From Bacilli bacterium (GTDB lineage Bacteria > Bacillota_I > Bacilli_A > RF39 > UBA660): 54,482 nucleotides of DNA. Location: assembly GCA_017441065.1 (NCBI GenBank), contig JAFSAI010000008.1, forward strand, positions 1-54,482, in the 5' to 3' direction. The translations under genes and the position numbers were made by a program. A model generated the notes under the pieces. That model worked only from the letters and a program-made list of their open reading frames with translations, did not search any database and was not told the origin of the DNA. Below are positions 43,505 to 51,765 of the stretch, in pieces. The first letter of the stretch is position 1; each line of letters opens with the position of its first letter.

Positions 43505-45226
43505 ATGAATAAAAAAATAATAAAATTTTTATGGAGTTATTTAAAAGAATATAAAATTCAATATATTATTGGTGCTATATTTATAATTGTTTCTAGTTTA
43601 CTTGGAGTAGTATCTGGTTATCTAAATGGTATAAGTGTTGAAAAAATAACTACATTAGAATTTAAACTTGCTATTCTTGCTTTAGTAATATATTTTATTT
43701 GCAATATTATAAAATCAATGTTAAGAAAGGTTAGTAACGTTATATTTCAAAAGATTAGTAATAATGGAATGGAAAAAATAACATATAATGTTTTTGAAAA
43801 AGTTGGATTATTACCCGCAAAAGCTTTTGAAGAAAAATCTAGTGGTGAACTAATTAACAGAGTTACAAGTGATTCAACGAATATTGTATCTAATCTAAAT
43901 CAATTAGTTTGGATAGGTTCGGATATAATAGCAGTTTTAGTAATATCAGTGTATATTTTAGCTAATTCTTGGATTATTTTTGCAGAAATCCTAATTTATC
44001 TAGTTATTTTCTATTTTTATACAAAAAAATATATGCCAAAATTAAAAGAAAATCAAAAAAACATAAAAAAAGATATTGATGCAACTACAAGTAAAGTAAA
44101 TGAGGCTATTCGTGGAGTTAGAGAAATAAGAGCTTTAGGTATAAGAGAAAAAATAAATAAAAGAGTAAAAGGAGATATAACTAAATTATTTAAGAAACGA
44201 AATGAAACAATTGAATTTACTGAAAGTTATTATGCTACAGTAAGAAATATGAATAGTATATTAGAAACTACTGTATTTATAAGTTGTATTGTTCTTCTTG
44301 TTTATAATCAAGTTAGTCTTACATTTGTTATAGCAATGACATGGTATATTTATAGATTTATGTATTTATTTGAATCATTTACTAATATTTCAACAAGTTT
44401 TCAAACATTAATTGTATCTGCAGAAAGAATATTAGAGTTACTTGATAATAGCTTATATAAAGATATTAATTTTGGTAAAGTTAATAAAAAAGTAGATGGT
44501 AATATTGAATTTAAAAATATTACTTTTAGATATAGTGAAGATGAACCAATTATTTTAAATGATTTTAATTTAGAAATTGAAAAAAATAAAGTAACTGCAT
44601 TAGTTGGAAGAAGTGGTGGAGGGAAAACTACAATCTTTAATTTATTACTTAGATATTTTGATGCATCTGATGGAAACATCTTAATCGATGGAATAAAAAT
44701 ACAAGATTTTTCAGAAAAATCTCTTCAAAATAATATAGCAATTATAAGACAAGATCCATTTTTGTTTAATTTAAGTATTTTAGAAAATTTTAAAATTATT
44801 GATGATAAAGTTAGTTTGAAAAGCATAAGAGAATATTGTAAAAAAAGTGAAATTGACGATTACATTATGAGTTTACCAAAAGGGTATGATACTTTAATTG
44901 GTGAAGGTGGAATCAATTTGTCAGGTGGTCAAAAACAAAGACTAGCAATAGCAAGAGCATTAATGAAAGAAAGCAAAATATTATTACTTGATGAAGCAAC
45001 TAGTGCGTTAGATAACGTTAATCAAGAAAAAATAAAAAAAGTAATTATGAAACTTTCGAAAGATCATACGATAGTTGTAGTAGCTCATAGATTATCTACT
45101 ATAATTGATGCTGATAGAATATGTTTTATTGATAAAGGAAAAGTTAAAGTAAGTGGAACTCATGAAGAATTAATGAAAAATTCTAAAGATTATAAAGAAT
45201 TATACTTAAATGATAGTTTGGAATAA
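43505..45226 (+). CDS. ABC exporter (fused membrane and ATPase domains)
   Basis: A 573-residue half-transporter of the MsbA/LmrA type. Six membrane helices (about 15-300) precede the ATPase with Walker A GRSGGGKTT (about 367), signature LSGGQKQRLAIARAL (about 474) and Walker B ILLLDEATSALD. It should work as a homodimer since no partner gene is adjacent. Substrate unknown; lipid, peptide or drug export are possible. GAGGTGAG precedes the ATG. Confidence 0.93.
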   Translation: MNKKIIKFLWSYLKEYKIQYIIGAIFIIVSSLLGVVSGYLNGISVEKITTLEFKLAILALVIYFICNIIKSMLRKVSNVIFQKISNNGMEKITYNVFEKVGLLPAKAFEEKSSGELINRVTSDSTNIVSNLNQLVWIGSDIIAVLVISVYILANSWIIFAEILIYLVIFYFYTKKYMPKLKENQKNIKKDIDATTSKVNEAIRGVREIRALGIREKINKRVKGDITKLFKKRNETIEFTESYYATVRNMNSILETTVFISCIVLLVYNQVSLTFVIAMTWYIYRFMYLFESFTNISTSFQTLIVSAERILELLDNSLYKDINFGKVNKKVDGNIEFKNITFRYSEDEPIILNDFNLEIEKNKVTALVGRSGGGKTTIFNLLLRYFDASDGNILIDGIKIQDFSEKSLQNNIAIIRQDPFLFNLSILENFKIIDDKVSLKSIREYCKKSEIDDYIMSLPKGYDTLIGEGGINLSGGQKQRLAIARALMKESKILLLDEATSALDNVNQEKIKKVIMKLSKDHTIVVVAHRLSTIIDADRICFIDKGKVKVSGTHEELMKNSKDYKELYLNDSLE

Positions 45227-45263
45227 TTGTAAATTGACAAAATTAGACAATTTTGGTTACAGT

Positions 45264-45292
45264 TTGCGTCTTCTTTTATCTTATAGTATAAT
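45264..45292 (+). promoter_or_regulatory. Promoter of the sensor operon, with an adjacent inverted repeat
   Basis: TTGCGT (45264-45269), a 17-nt spacer and TATAAT (45287-45292). Just upstream CAAAATT-AGAC-AATTTTG (45238-45255) is a perfect 7-bp inverted repeat, perhaps an operator or a poor terminator of the ABC gene. Confidence 0.7.
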
Positions 45293-45316
45293 ATTAGGGA
45301 CATACGAGGTGTGTAA

Positions 45317-45817
45317 ATGGAAAAAATAAAAAAAGTTTTAGAAGAAAATAGAGTATTATTAGTTTTAGCAATTATCTTAGTAATATGTTTAGTTGTTTTT
45401 GGGATAGTTGCAATAACATATTTTTATGGTTCTAGTGATAATGTTTATGGAAATAGATTAGATAAAACAAAAGAAGTCCCTTTAAACAAAAAACTTTTAA
45501 GTGATATTGAAAGTACACTTGAATCAAATGAATCAGTTAAGGAAACTAAGGCTACATTAAAAGGCAAGATTGTTTATGTAAATATTGAATTTGTAGATGC
45601 AACTAAAATGGATGATGCTAAAAAAGTAGCAGAAGAAGTAATTACTTTATTTAATGAAGATGAATTAGAAGTGTATGATATTCAATTTACAATAACTTCG
45701 TTATCAACTGCAGATTTCAAAGGATATACATTAATGGGGGCAAGAAATTCTAGTGGTAATGGTACGTTAGTATGGAACAATTACAATATAGAAGAAGAAA
45801 GTAGTGCTGAAGAGTAG
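45317..45817 (+). CDS. Single-pass membrane protein of unknown function
   Basis: 166 residues: one membrane segment (about 13-36, VLLVLAIILVICLVVFGIVA) then an extracytoplasmic domain with alternating charged strands (ATLKGKIVYVNIEFVDATKM, DDAKKVAEEVI) and an acidic tail. The domain reads like a small alpha/beta sandwich of the Asp23 or lipoprotein kind, but no family is certain. It abuts the sensor gene and shares its promoter, so it may be part of the same envelope-sensing unit. Confidence 0.72.
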   Translation: MEKIKKVLEENRVLLVLAIILVICLVVFGIVAITYFYGSSDNVYGNRLDKTKEVPLNKKLLSDIESTLESNESVKETKATLKGKIVYVNIEFVDATKMDDAKKVAEEVITLFNEDELEVYDIQFTITSLSTADFKGYTLMGARNSSGNGTLVWNNYNIEEESSAEE

Positions 45818-45818
45818 T

Positions 45819-47828
45819 ATGAAAAAGAAAAGATGGATTATATCACTGATAGCTATTATATTAGTTTTATTAGTAGGCGGTATAATAACATTTAATATAT
45901 TAAATGATGAAAATAAATTAACAAGTGAAGAAAGAACATGGATAAATGATAACATTAATAATGTTCAAAATATTTATGTAGTAAAAGATGAAAATGCATT
46001 TAGTAAAGATGGTAGTGGAGTTTTCTATTCATTTTTAAATGATTTTAGTGAAGAATATGGAATTAATCTTAATATAATAACTTTTGATGGTTCTAGTGCA
46101 CCATCAAGTAACAATTTAAATTATACAAAAGAATTAAAAGATAATTCTAAAGTTTTCTTTACAGATCATTATGTATTAGTAGGAAAAAATAATGAAGTAT
46201 TTAATAGTAATAAAGATTTAGAAAATAAAACTATTGGAGTACTTAATAGTGAACTTGAATATATAAAAAGTTATTTAAAAGAAGTTAATATTAATTATAA
46301 TGGTTATGATACAATTGATGATTTATTTAAATCAATTACAACAAATAGTAGTTATATAATTTTACCGAGAATAAAGTATATAGATAAAATATTATCTAAT
46401 AACTTAGAAATTGTATATCATTTAAGTGATATAAATAATTATTATGTTTTAAATAGTACTGGAGATATGTTAGGAAGTATTTTAAATAAATATTATACTA
46501 AATGGAGTAAATATATTGATTCAAATCTAAAGAGTGAAGAATTTAATATTTTTACTAAATCTTTAGGAGTAAGTGAAACTGAAATTGATAAATTATTAAG
46601 TATAGATTATAGATATGGTTTTATAAATAATTCTCCATATGAAGTAATTATGAGTGGTAATTATGGTGGAATTATTGCTGAATATTTACAAGAATTTAGT
46701 GAATTTTCAGGAGTATATTTTGATATAACTAAATATAAGAATATTGATAAATTAGTAAATGCAATTAATAGAGATAAAGTGGATTTATATTTTGAATTTA
46801 ATGATAGTATAGAATCAAATTATACAGAAACTACTCATGGTATTAATAGTAGTCTTTCAATTCTTACTACAAAAGATAGTGAAAAAATGATTAATTCAAT
46901 ATATGGATTACTTGGAGAAACAGTTTATGTTGAAAACAATAGTAATTTAATGAAATATTTAAAAAGTATTGGAAACATAAATATTGAAACTTATGATACT
47001 AGTAAAGAATTATTTAAATTAAATAAAGAAGATGTAATTATAGTAATGGATACTTATATTTATGAATATTATGGAGATACTAAATTAAGTAATTATGTTA
47101 GTAAATTTGATACATTTATAAATAATAAATATTCATTTAGAGTAAGTAAAGAATATAGTACATTATATAAATTATTAGATAAATATATTAGTTATTTAGA
47201 TAATAGTACAATGATTAATCAAGGTATTAATAGTCATGTAGAAACAGTAAAAAGCGGAAGTGTTTTAAATAATATTGCTAAATATTTTATTGTTAGTATA
47301 GTTGCTATATTATTAATTTCTTTAATAGTATATAAAAATTCTAAGAGAATAAGAATAGCAAAAAGAATAAGAAATACAGATAAAATTAGATTTATTGATG
47401 AACTTACTTGTTTAAAAAATAGAGCATATTTAAGCGATTTTATTAAAACATGGAGTAATAATACTATTTATCCACAAACTATAATTGTAATGGATTTAAA
47501 TAGATTACAAGAAATTAATGATAAGCATGGAGTTTTAGAAGGGGATAAACAAATTCAAGCTGCAGCTAATGCTTTAATTAAAACACAACTTGATAATAGT
47601 GATTTAATGCGTAGTGATGGTAATGAATTTGTAATTTACACAGTGGGATATAGTCAAAAACAAGTTATAAATTATATTCATAAATTAAATAAAGAATTAA
47701 AGAAATTACCATATAATTATGGTGCTGAATTTGGTTATAGTATTATTGAAAATAATTTAAAAACTGTTGAAGATGCTTTAAATGAAGCAGTTGAAGATAT
47801 GAAAAATAAAAAAGCGAGTGTAAAATAG
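45819..47828 (+). CDS. Dual solute-binding-domain protein with degenerate GGDEF
   Basis: A 669-residue membrane protein. After an N-terminal anchor come two solute-binding (SBP family 3-like) domains (about 25-230 and 255-475), a second membrane segment (about 488-508), and a GGDEF domain starting FIDELTCLKNRAYL. The active-site loop is RSDGNEF in place of RxGGDEF, so diguanylate cyclase activity is unlikely. Such proteins detect ligands outside and signal by domain contact. The ATG at 45819 is used instead of 45804, which lies within the previous gene. It ends where the BrkB gene starts. Confidence 0.85.
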   Translation: MKKKRWIISLIAIILVLLVGGIITFNILNDENKLTSEERTWINDNINNVQNIYVVKDENAFSKDGSGVFYSFLNDFSEEYGINLNIITFDGSSAPSSNNLNYTKELKDNSKVFFTDHYVLVGKNNEVFNSNKDLENKTIGVLNSELEYIKSYLKEVNINYNGYDTIDDLFKSITTNSSYIILPRIKYIDKILSNNLEIVYHLSDINNYYVLNSTGDMLGSILNKYYTKWSKYIDSNLKSEEFNIFTKSLGVSETEIDKLLSIDYRYGFINNSPYEVIMSGNYGGIIAEYLQEFSEFSGVYFDITKYKNIDKLVNAINRDKVDLYFEFNDSIESNYTETTHGINSSLSILTTKDSEKMINSIYGLLGETVYVENNSNLMKYLKSIGNINIETYDTSKELFKLNKEDVIIVMDTYIYEYYGDTKLSNYVSKFDTFINNKYSFRVSKEYSTLYKLLDKYISYLDNSTMINQGINSHVETVKSGSVLNNIAKYFIVSIVAILLISLIVYKNSKRIRIAKRIRNTDKIRFIDELTCLKNRAYLSDFIKTWSNNTIYPQTIIVMDLNRLQEINDKHGVLEGDKQIQAAANALIKTQLDNSDLMRSDGNEFVIYTVGYSQKQVINYIHKLNKELKKLPYNYGAEFGYSIIENNLKTVEDALNEAVEDMKNKKASVK

Positions 47829-48694
47829 TGAAAAAAAGATTAAACAATGCTAAAGATACAATAAAAGATTTCTTTGAGAATTTTATCAAAGTATTAAGAA
47901 GAAGAGATATGGTACTTTTACCAGGTACTTTATCTTTCTTCTTTGTTTTAGCTATTATTCCAACTCTTGGTCTTATTAGTTATGCTGCTTCGATTTTAAA
48001 TTTATCTACGGATATATTGTATGATTTTATGGCTAATTCATTTTCTATGGAAATTGCTGATTTAATACTTGGAGTAGATTTAACAAATACAGCTGGGATA
48101 TCATTTTTTGTTACGGTTTTAATTGGTCTTTATATAGCAAGTAATAGTGCTGATGCAATAATTATGGCTAGTAATACAATTTATGGTATAGAACCTAATT
48201 CTTGGTTAAAAAGAAGAATTAAAGCAATTGGAATATCATTTTTAATAGTAGTATTATTAATATTCATGTTAATTGTACCTGTATTTGGTGATAATATTAT
48301 TGCTTTAGTAAATGATGTTCATTTAAGTAAAATTATATCTACTAGAATTATAGCAGTCATCAACTTATTAAAAGGTCCAATTTCATGGTTAATTATGTTT
48401 GCTATTATTAGAATTATTTATGTAGTATCACCAGATAAGAAACCTAAAAATAGAGTAGTTAATTATGGTGCAATATTTACTACAGTTGGATGGATACTTG
48501 GAACTAAAATTTATTCTATGTATGTAACTAATTATGCTAATTATACTGCTTTATATGGTGGTTTAGCTAGTATTGTAGTACTTATGATTTGGATATATTT
48601 CTTATCATTTATATTTACTGCAGGTATAGCACTTAACAGTCAAAAAGATCAAAATAATTTGTTAAAAACTGGAACTATAAAACTAAAAAAATAG
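47828..48694 (+). CDS. YihY/BrkB-family membrane protein
   Basis: 288 residues with six membrane segments and the family regions FFFVLAIIPTLGLI, TALYGGLASIVVLMIWIYFL and FTAGIALN near the C-terminus. The old RNase BN name is a misassignment; function is unclear, possibly transport or lipid handling. It begins with GTG overlapping the sensor's stop codon. Confidence 0.9.
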   Translation: MKKRLNNAKDTIKDFFENFIKVLRRRDMVLLPGTLSFFFVLAIIPTLGLISYAASILNLSTDILYDFMANSFSMEIADLILGVDLTNTAGISFFVTVLIGLYIASNSADAIIMASNTIYGIEPNSWLKRRIKAIGISFLIVVLLIFMLIVPVFGDNIIALVNDVHLSKIISTRIIAVINLLKGPISWLIMFAIIRIIYVVSPDKKPKNRVVNYGAIFTTVGWILGTKIYSMYVTNYANYTALYGGLASIVVLMIWIYFLSFIFTAGIALNSQKDQNNLLKTGTIKLKK

Positions 48695-48704
48695 TCAAAA
48701 ATAA

Positions 48705-48745
48705 AAATATGTACACAGGTATTACTTAGTACATATTTTTTATTC
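48705..48745 (+). terminator. Terminator of the sensor-BrkB operon
   Basis: AAATATGTAC (48705-48714) pairs with GTACATATTT (48729-48738), followed by T residues. Confidence 0.8.
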
Positions 48746-48795
48746 TTGATATTAATCTAGTATTCTTTACTAACGATATTGGGAAGTAATACTTA

Positions 48796-48827
48796 AAAAG
48801 AAACGATTTAACGTTTCTTTTTTTAGT
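48796..48827. terminator. Terminator of the XRE regulator gene (bidirectional)
   Basis: AAGAAACG (48798-48805) pairs with CGTTTCTT (48812-48819), with T residues on one side and A residues on the other, so it can end the minus-strand gene. Confidence 0.8.
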
Positions 48828-49062
48828 GTTTATATTCAACTATATCTGTAATATTACAATCTAAATAGTCACAAATTCTTGCTAAGACAATTATGTCTAT
48901 TCTAACTAAATCACCAGTCATAAGTCTTTTAATAACTTTAAAATCGGTATTTGTATCACGCATTAATTTATTAATACTTATATTTTTATTATTTAATAAT
49001 TTTTCCAATTTAAATAAATAATATCCTGATTCGATATTAATTTTCTTATTCTCCATAGACAT
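48823..49062 (-). CDS. XRE-family helix-turn-helix regulator
   Basis: A 79-residue DNA-binding protein of the HTH_26/Cro type: KLEKLLNNKNISINKLMRDT, FKVIKRLMTGDLVRIDI, LARICDYLDCNITDIVEY. AGAAGGG precedes the ATG. It is divergent from the surface-protein pair, and the intergenic gap carries a 20-bp palindrome, so autoregulation or control of that pair is likely (inferred). Confidence 0.9.
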   Translation of the reverse strand: MSMENKKINIESGYYLFKLEKLLNNKNISINKLMRDTNTDFKVIKRLMTGDLVRIDIIVLARICDYLDCNITDIVEYKH

Positions 49063-49105
49063 AAACCCTTCTATTTTTATTGTAATAATTAAAGTAGGGG
49101 TCGAC

Positions 49106-49125
49106 TATTGGTTATATAACCAATA
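49106..49125. promoter_or_regulatory. 20-bp perfect palindrome, probable operator
   Basis: TATTGGTTATATAACCAATA is its own reverse complement. It sits between the divergent XRE gene and the surface-protein gene, 44 nt before the first and 58 nt before the second, and is the obvious site for the regulator. Confidence 0.75.
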
Positions 49126-49143
49126 TTTATTTAAAAATAAAAA

Positions 49144-49170
49144 CTTTATACTAATTGTAGTAGTATAAAG
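49144..49170 (+). promoter_or_regulatory. Inverted repeat beside the ribosome binding site
   Basis: CTTTATACTA (49144-49153) and TAGTATAAAG (49161-49170) are perfect complements with a 7-nt loop. The right arm ends in the AAAGGAT ribosome binding site of the ATG at 49183. It may be an operator or an RNA hairpin that masks translation. Confidence 0.6.
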
Positions 49171-49182
49171 GATGGTCTTATT

Positions 49183-50529
49183 ATGTCTAAATATAAAAAA
49201 CAAATAATATTATTTCTTTTAATTATAGAATTATGTTCGGTATATTTAACTTTTTCGTCTTTTAACAATAAAGATATAACAAAGATCAAAGAAGTTAGTA
49301 AGGTAGATAAAGAAATGTTTTCAATGTATGTAATTAATGAAACTACAGGTAAATATGAAGAAGTTACAGATAGTGAATATTGGCCAAGTGGTAATTATAA
49401 ATTGAATACAACAAAATCAAGTTGTGTAGATACAAAAGGTAAAAGTGTATCAAGTGATGTATTAAATTATAAGGGTGATAAGTTAACTGTATCTAGTAAC
49501 CAAACTTTATTCTGTTATTTATACTTTGATATAAAAGCAGATATCACTATTAATGTATCAACAGATGGTGTTACAGGAGTATTACCAACAACAGGAGGAT
49601 ATAAAAATACTTTGAGTTGTAATGATTCAACATATAGTTGGAATCCAATATATCAAAGAATAGAGTTTAGTGGTGTATTAAGTGATGAAGTTAAATGTAA
49701 TTTGGATTATACAAAAGATACAGAAACACATACTACTTTAATTAGTGAAGTAGAAAGTAAAGCTCAAACAAACGAAAATGGATATAGATATTCTGGAAAA
49801 CAACCGGATAACTGGGTATGGTTTAATGGCGAAAAATGGAGAATTATTGGAAGTATACCAACAACATTAGCATATGGTACAAAAACTAATTTAGTAAAAA
49901 TAATAAGAAACGAATCAATTGGGGGACTTGCATTTAATAGTGTAAATTCAAATCCTGAATGGGGTAACAACACTCTTTATAAATTGCTTAATACAAAATA
50001 TTATGGTAAAGTCGATGCCACTGGAGCAAGTCCGTGTTTAGGATATAGTACAGGTGGTTATGCATTATGTAATTATGAAGAAATAGGAATATCAAGTAGT
50101 GGTGACGATTATTATGGAAGAATGATAAAAGATGTATATTGGAATGTTGGAACAGTAAATAATACATCAACAAAAATATCGGTTTCGTATACATCTGAAT
50201 CAGGAACAAAATCTTCGATAACAGGAAAAATAGGATTAATGAGTGCAAGTGATTACGGATATGCTACTAGTGGAATAACATATAGTAGTGTTGGATTGTC
50301 ATCATTATCAAGTTATGAACAAAACAATTGGTTGTATGGGCAAGGAGATGAGTGGACATTAACTCCAATTAACTCATCTAGTGTTATGTATGCTTCGGAC
50401 GATGGAAATGTTTACTATTTTACGTTAGATTCAGGAATTGTTGTTAGACCTGTTGTTTGTCTAGATTCTTCAGTATATATAATAAGTGGAAATGGGACTG
50501 AAGTAAATCCATACCAAATAGGGATGTAA
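49183..50529 (+). CDS. Surface protein A of a tandem pair (variable loop before VRP motif)
   Basis: A 448-residue protein with a signal anchor (about 6-23), the KVDKEMFSMYV module also seen in the protein at 66, a Cys-bearing beta region, and a C-terminal domain beginning NGYRYSGKQPDNWVWFNGEK. The last part, NEWTLTP-like, has a loop (about 390-420) then VRPVVCLDSSVYIISGNGT and NPYQI. From 50067 to 50350 it is nearly identical in DNA to the next gene, but the loop is wholly different. The fold is probably DUF6273/FGE-sulfatase-like. Role unknown; adhesin or ligand-binding surface protein suggested. Confidence 0.82.
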   Translation: MSKYKKQIILFLLIIELCSVYLTFSSFNNKDITKIKEVSKVDKEMFSMYVINETTGKYEEVTDSEYWPSGNYKLNTTKSSCVDTKGKSVSSDVLNYKGDKLTVSSNQTLFCYLYFDIKADITINVSTDGVTGVLPTTGGYKNTLSCNDSTYSWNPIYQRIEFSGVLSDEVKCNLDYTKDTETHTTLISEVESKAQTNENGYRYSGKQPDNWVWFNGEKWRIIGSIPTTLAYGTKTNLVKIIRNESIGGLAFNSVNSNPEWGNNTLYKLLNTKYYGKVDATGASPCLGYSTGGYALCNYEEIGISSSGDDYYGRMIKDVYWNVGTVNNTSTKISVSYTSESGTKSSITGKIGLMSASDYGYATSGITYSSVGLSSLSSYEQNNWLYGQGDEWTLTPINSSSVMYASDDGNVYYFTLDSGIVVRPVVCLDSSVYIISGNGTEVNPYQIGM

Positions 50530-50553
50530 GAATTTAATTTTATGGAGATAAAA

Positions 50554-51636
50554 ATGAAAAACAAAAAAATCGTAGTAATTATTATAATAATATTGTCATT
50601 AATAACAATACTATCAATAACTAAAAATAACAAAAAATATATAATGCGAGATGGAATGATGTTAGCGCTAAGTTTAGATGGAAGTTCAATAACATCATTT
50701 CCAGAAAGAGGAGAATATGAAGTGTCTGTAGACTGTGGAGATACAGCTGTGGGAAAATGGCTAGCAGAAGAATGGAATTTAGCTATAGAAGATATAACCG
50801 AAAATATAAAATGTAATATAAATTTTTCAACTAATCCTTTTATCTTAAAAAACAAAGTAGAAAGTATAAATACAACAAATAATAATGGATATAGATATTC
50901 AGGCAAACAACCGAATAACTGGATATGGTTTAATAGAGAAAAGTGGAGAATTATTGGAAGTGTTCCTGTAACGTTGGCTAATGGTACACAAACCCATTTA
51001 GTTAAAATAATTAGAAGTGAATCAATTGGAGGATTAATTTTTGATAGTTCTGCCACAAATTTAAAATGGGGAAGTAATACATTATATACATTGTTAAATA
51101 CAAAATATTATGGTAAAGTCGATGCTACTGGTACAAATCCTTGCTTAGGGTATCAAACGACTGGATATCCACTATGCAATTACGAAGAAATAGGAATATC
51201 AAGTAGTGGTGATGATTATTATGGAAGAATGATAAAAGATGTATATTGGAATGTCGGAGCAGTAAGTGATACATCAACAAAAATATCGGTTTTATATACA
51301 TCTGAATCAGAAACAAAATCTTCGATAACAGGAAAAATAGGATTAATGAGTGCAAGTGATTACGGATATGCTACTAGCAGAATAACATATAGTAGTGTTG
51401 AATTGTCATCATTATCAAGTTATGAACAAAATAATTGGTTATATGGGCAAGGAAATGAGTGGACACTTACCCCGAGCGGCTCATATGCTGCGTTTAATTT
51501 ACACTATGATGGTAAGATAGGCAATGCTCTCGTATTTTATGGGCTTGCAGTTCGTCCAGTTGTATATCTAAACTCTTCAGTATATATAGTAAGTGGAGAT
51601 GGAACGGAAGGCAATCCGTATCAAATAGCAATGTAA
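50554..51636 (+). CDS. Surface protein B of a tandem pair
   Basis: 360 residues with a membrane anchor (about 5-20) and a shortened N-terminal region lacking the KVDKEMF module. The C-terminal domain from NGYRYSGKQPNNWIWFNREK onward follows the preceding protein closely up to EWTLTP, then shows a different loop (SGSYAAFNLHYDGKIGN and on) of the same length before VRPVVYL. Codons in this loop (CCG AGC GGC, CTC) are richer in GC than the rest. The ATG at 50554 follows GGAG; ATG 50542 has no site. Confidence 0.82.
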   Translation: MKNKKIVVIIIIILSLITILSITKNNKKYIMRDGMMLALSLDGSSITSFPERGEYEVSVDCGDTAVGKWLAEEWNLAIEDITENIKCNINFSTNPFILKNKVESINTTNNNGYRYSGKQPNNWIWFNREKWRIIGSVPVTLANGTQTHLVKIIRSESIGGLIFDSSATNLKWGSNTLYTLLNTKYYGKVDATGTNPCLGYQTTGYPLCNYEEIGISSSGDDYYGRMIKDVYWNVGAVSDTSTKISVLYTSESETKSSITGKIGLMSASDYGYATSRITYSSVELSSLSSYEQNNWLYGQGNEWTLTPSGSYAAFNLHYDGKIGNALVFYGLAVRPVVYLNSSVYIVSGDGTEGNPYQIAM

Positions 51637-51678
51637 TAATCGTCAACGAAGACGTTAAAATAGGAAACTTAACCCTTT
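51637..51678 (+). repeat. Shared 3'-UTR element, copy 2
   Basis: Nearly identical to 1254-1292 including CGTCAACGAAGACGTTAAAA and CTTAACCCT, with a small insertion. It follows a member of the same protein family. Confidence 0.7.
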
Positions 51679-51708
51679 GGAAGATATGAAAATATCTTCC
51701 TCTTTTTA
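51679..51708 (+). terminator. Terminator after the surface-protein pair
   Basis: GGAAGATAT (51679-51687) pairs with ATATCTTCC (51692-51700) around GAAA, then T residues. The stem differs from that at 1293 while the upstream element is conserved. Confidence 0.85.
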
Positions 51709-51765
51709 TTTAAAATGGTAGTGTACAAATTTAATAGATTTGATATAATTAGGGAGAGTGATAGT

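Noticed and set aside
50415-51056. A 213-codon antisense frame over the two surface genes
   Set aside because: It is a shadow of the real genes; similar shadow frames arise at the duplicated position in the other gene (49764-49973), with no ribosome site or recognisable protein.
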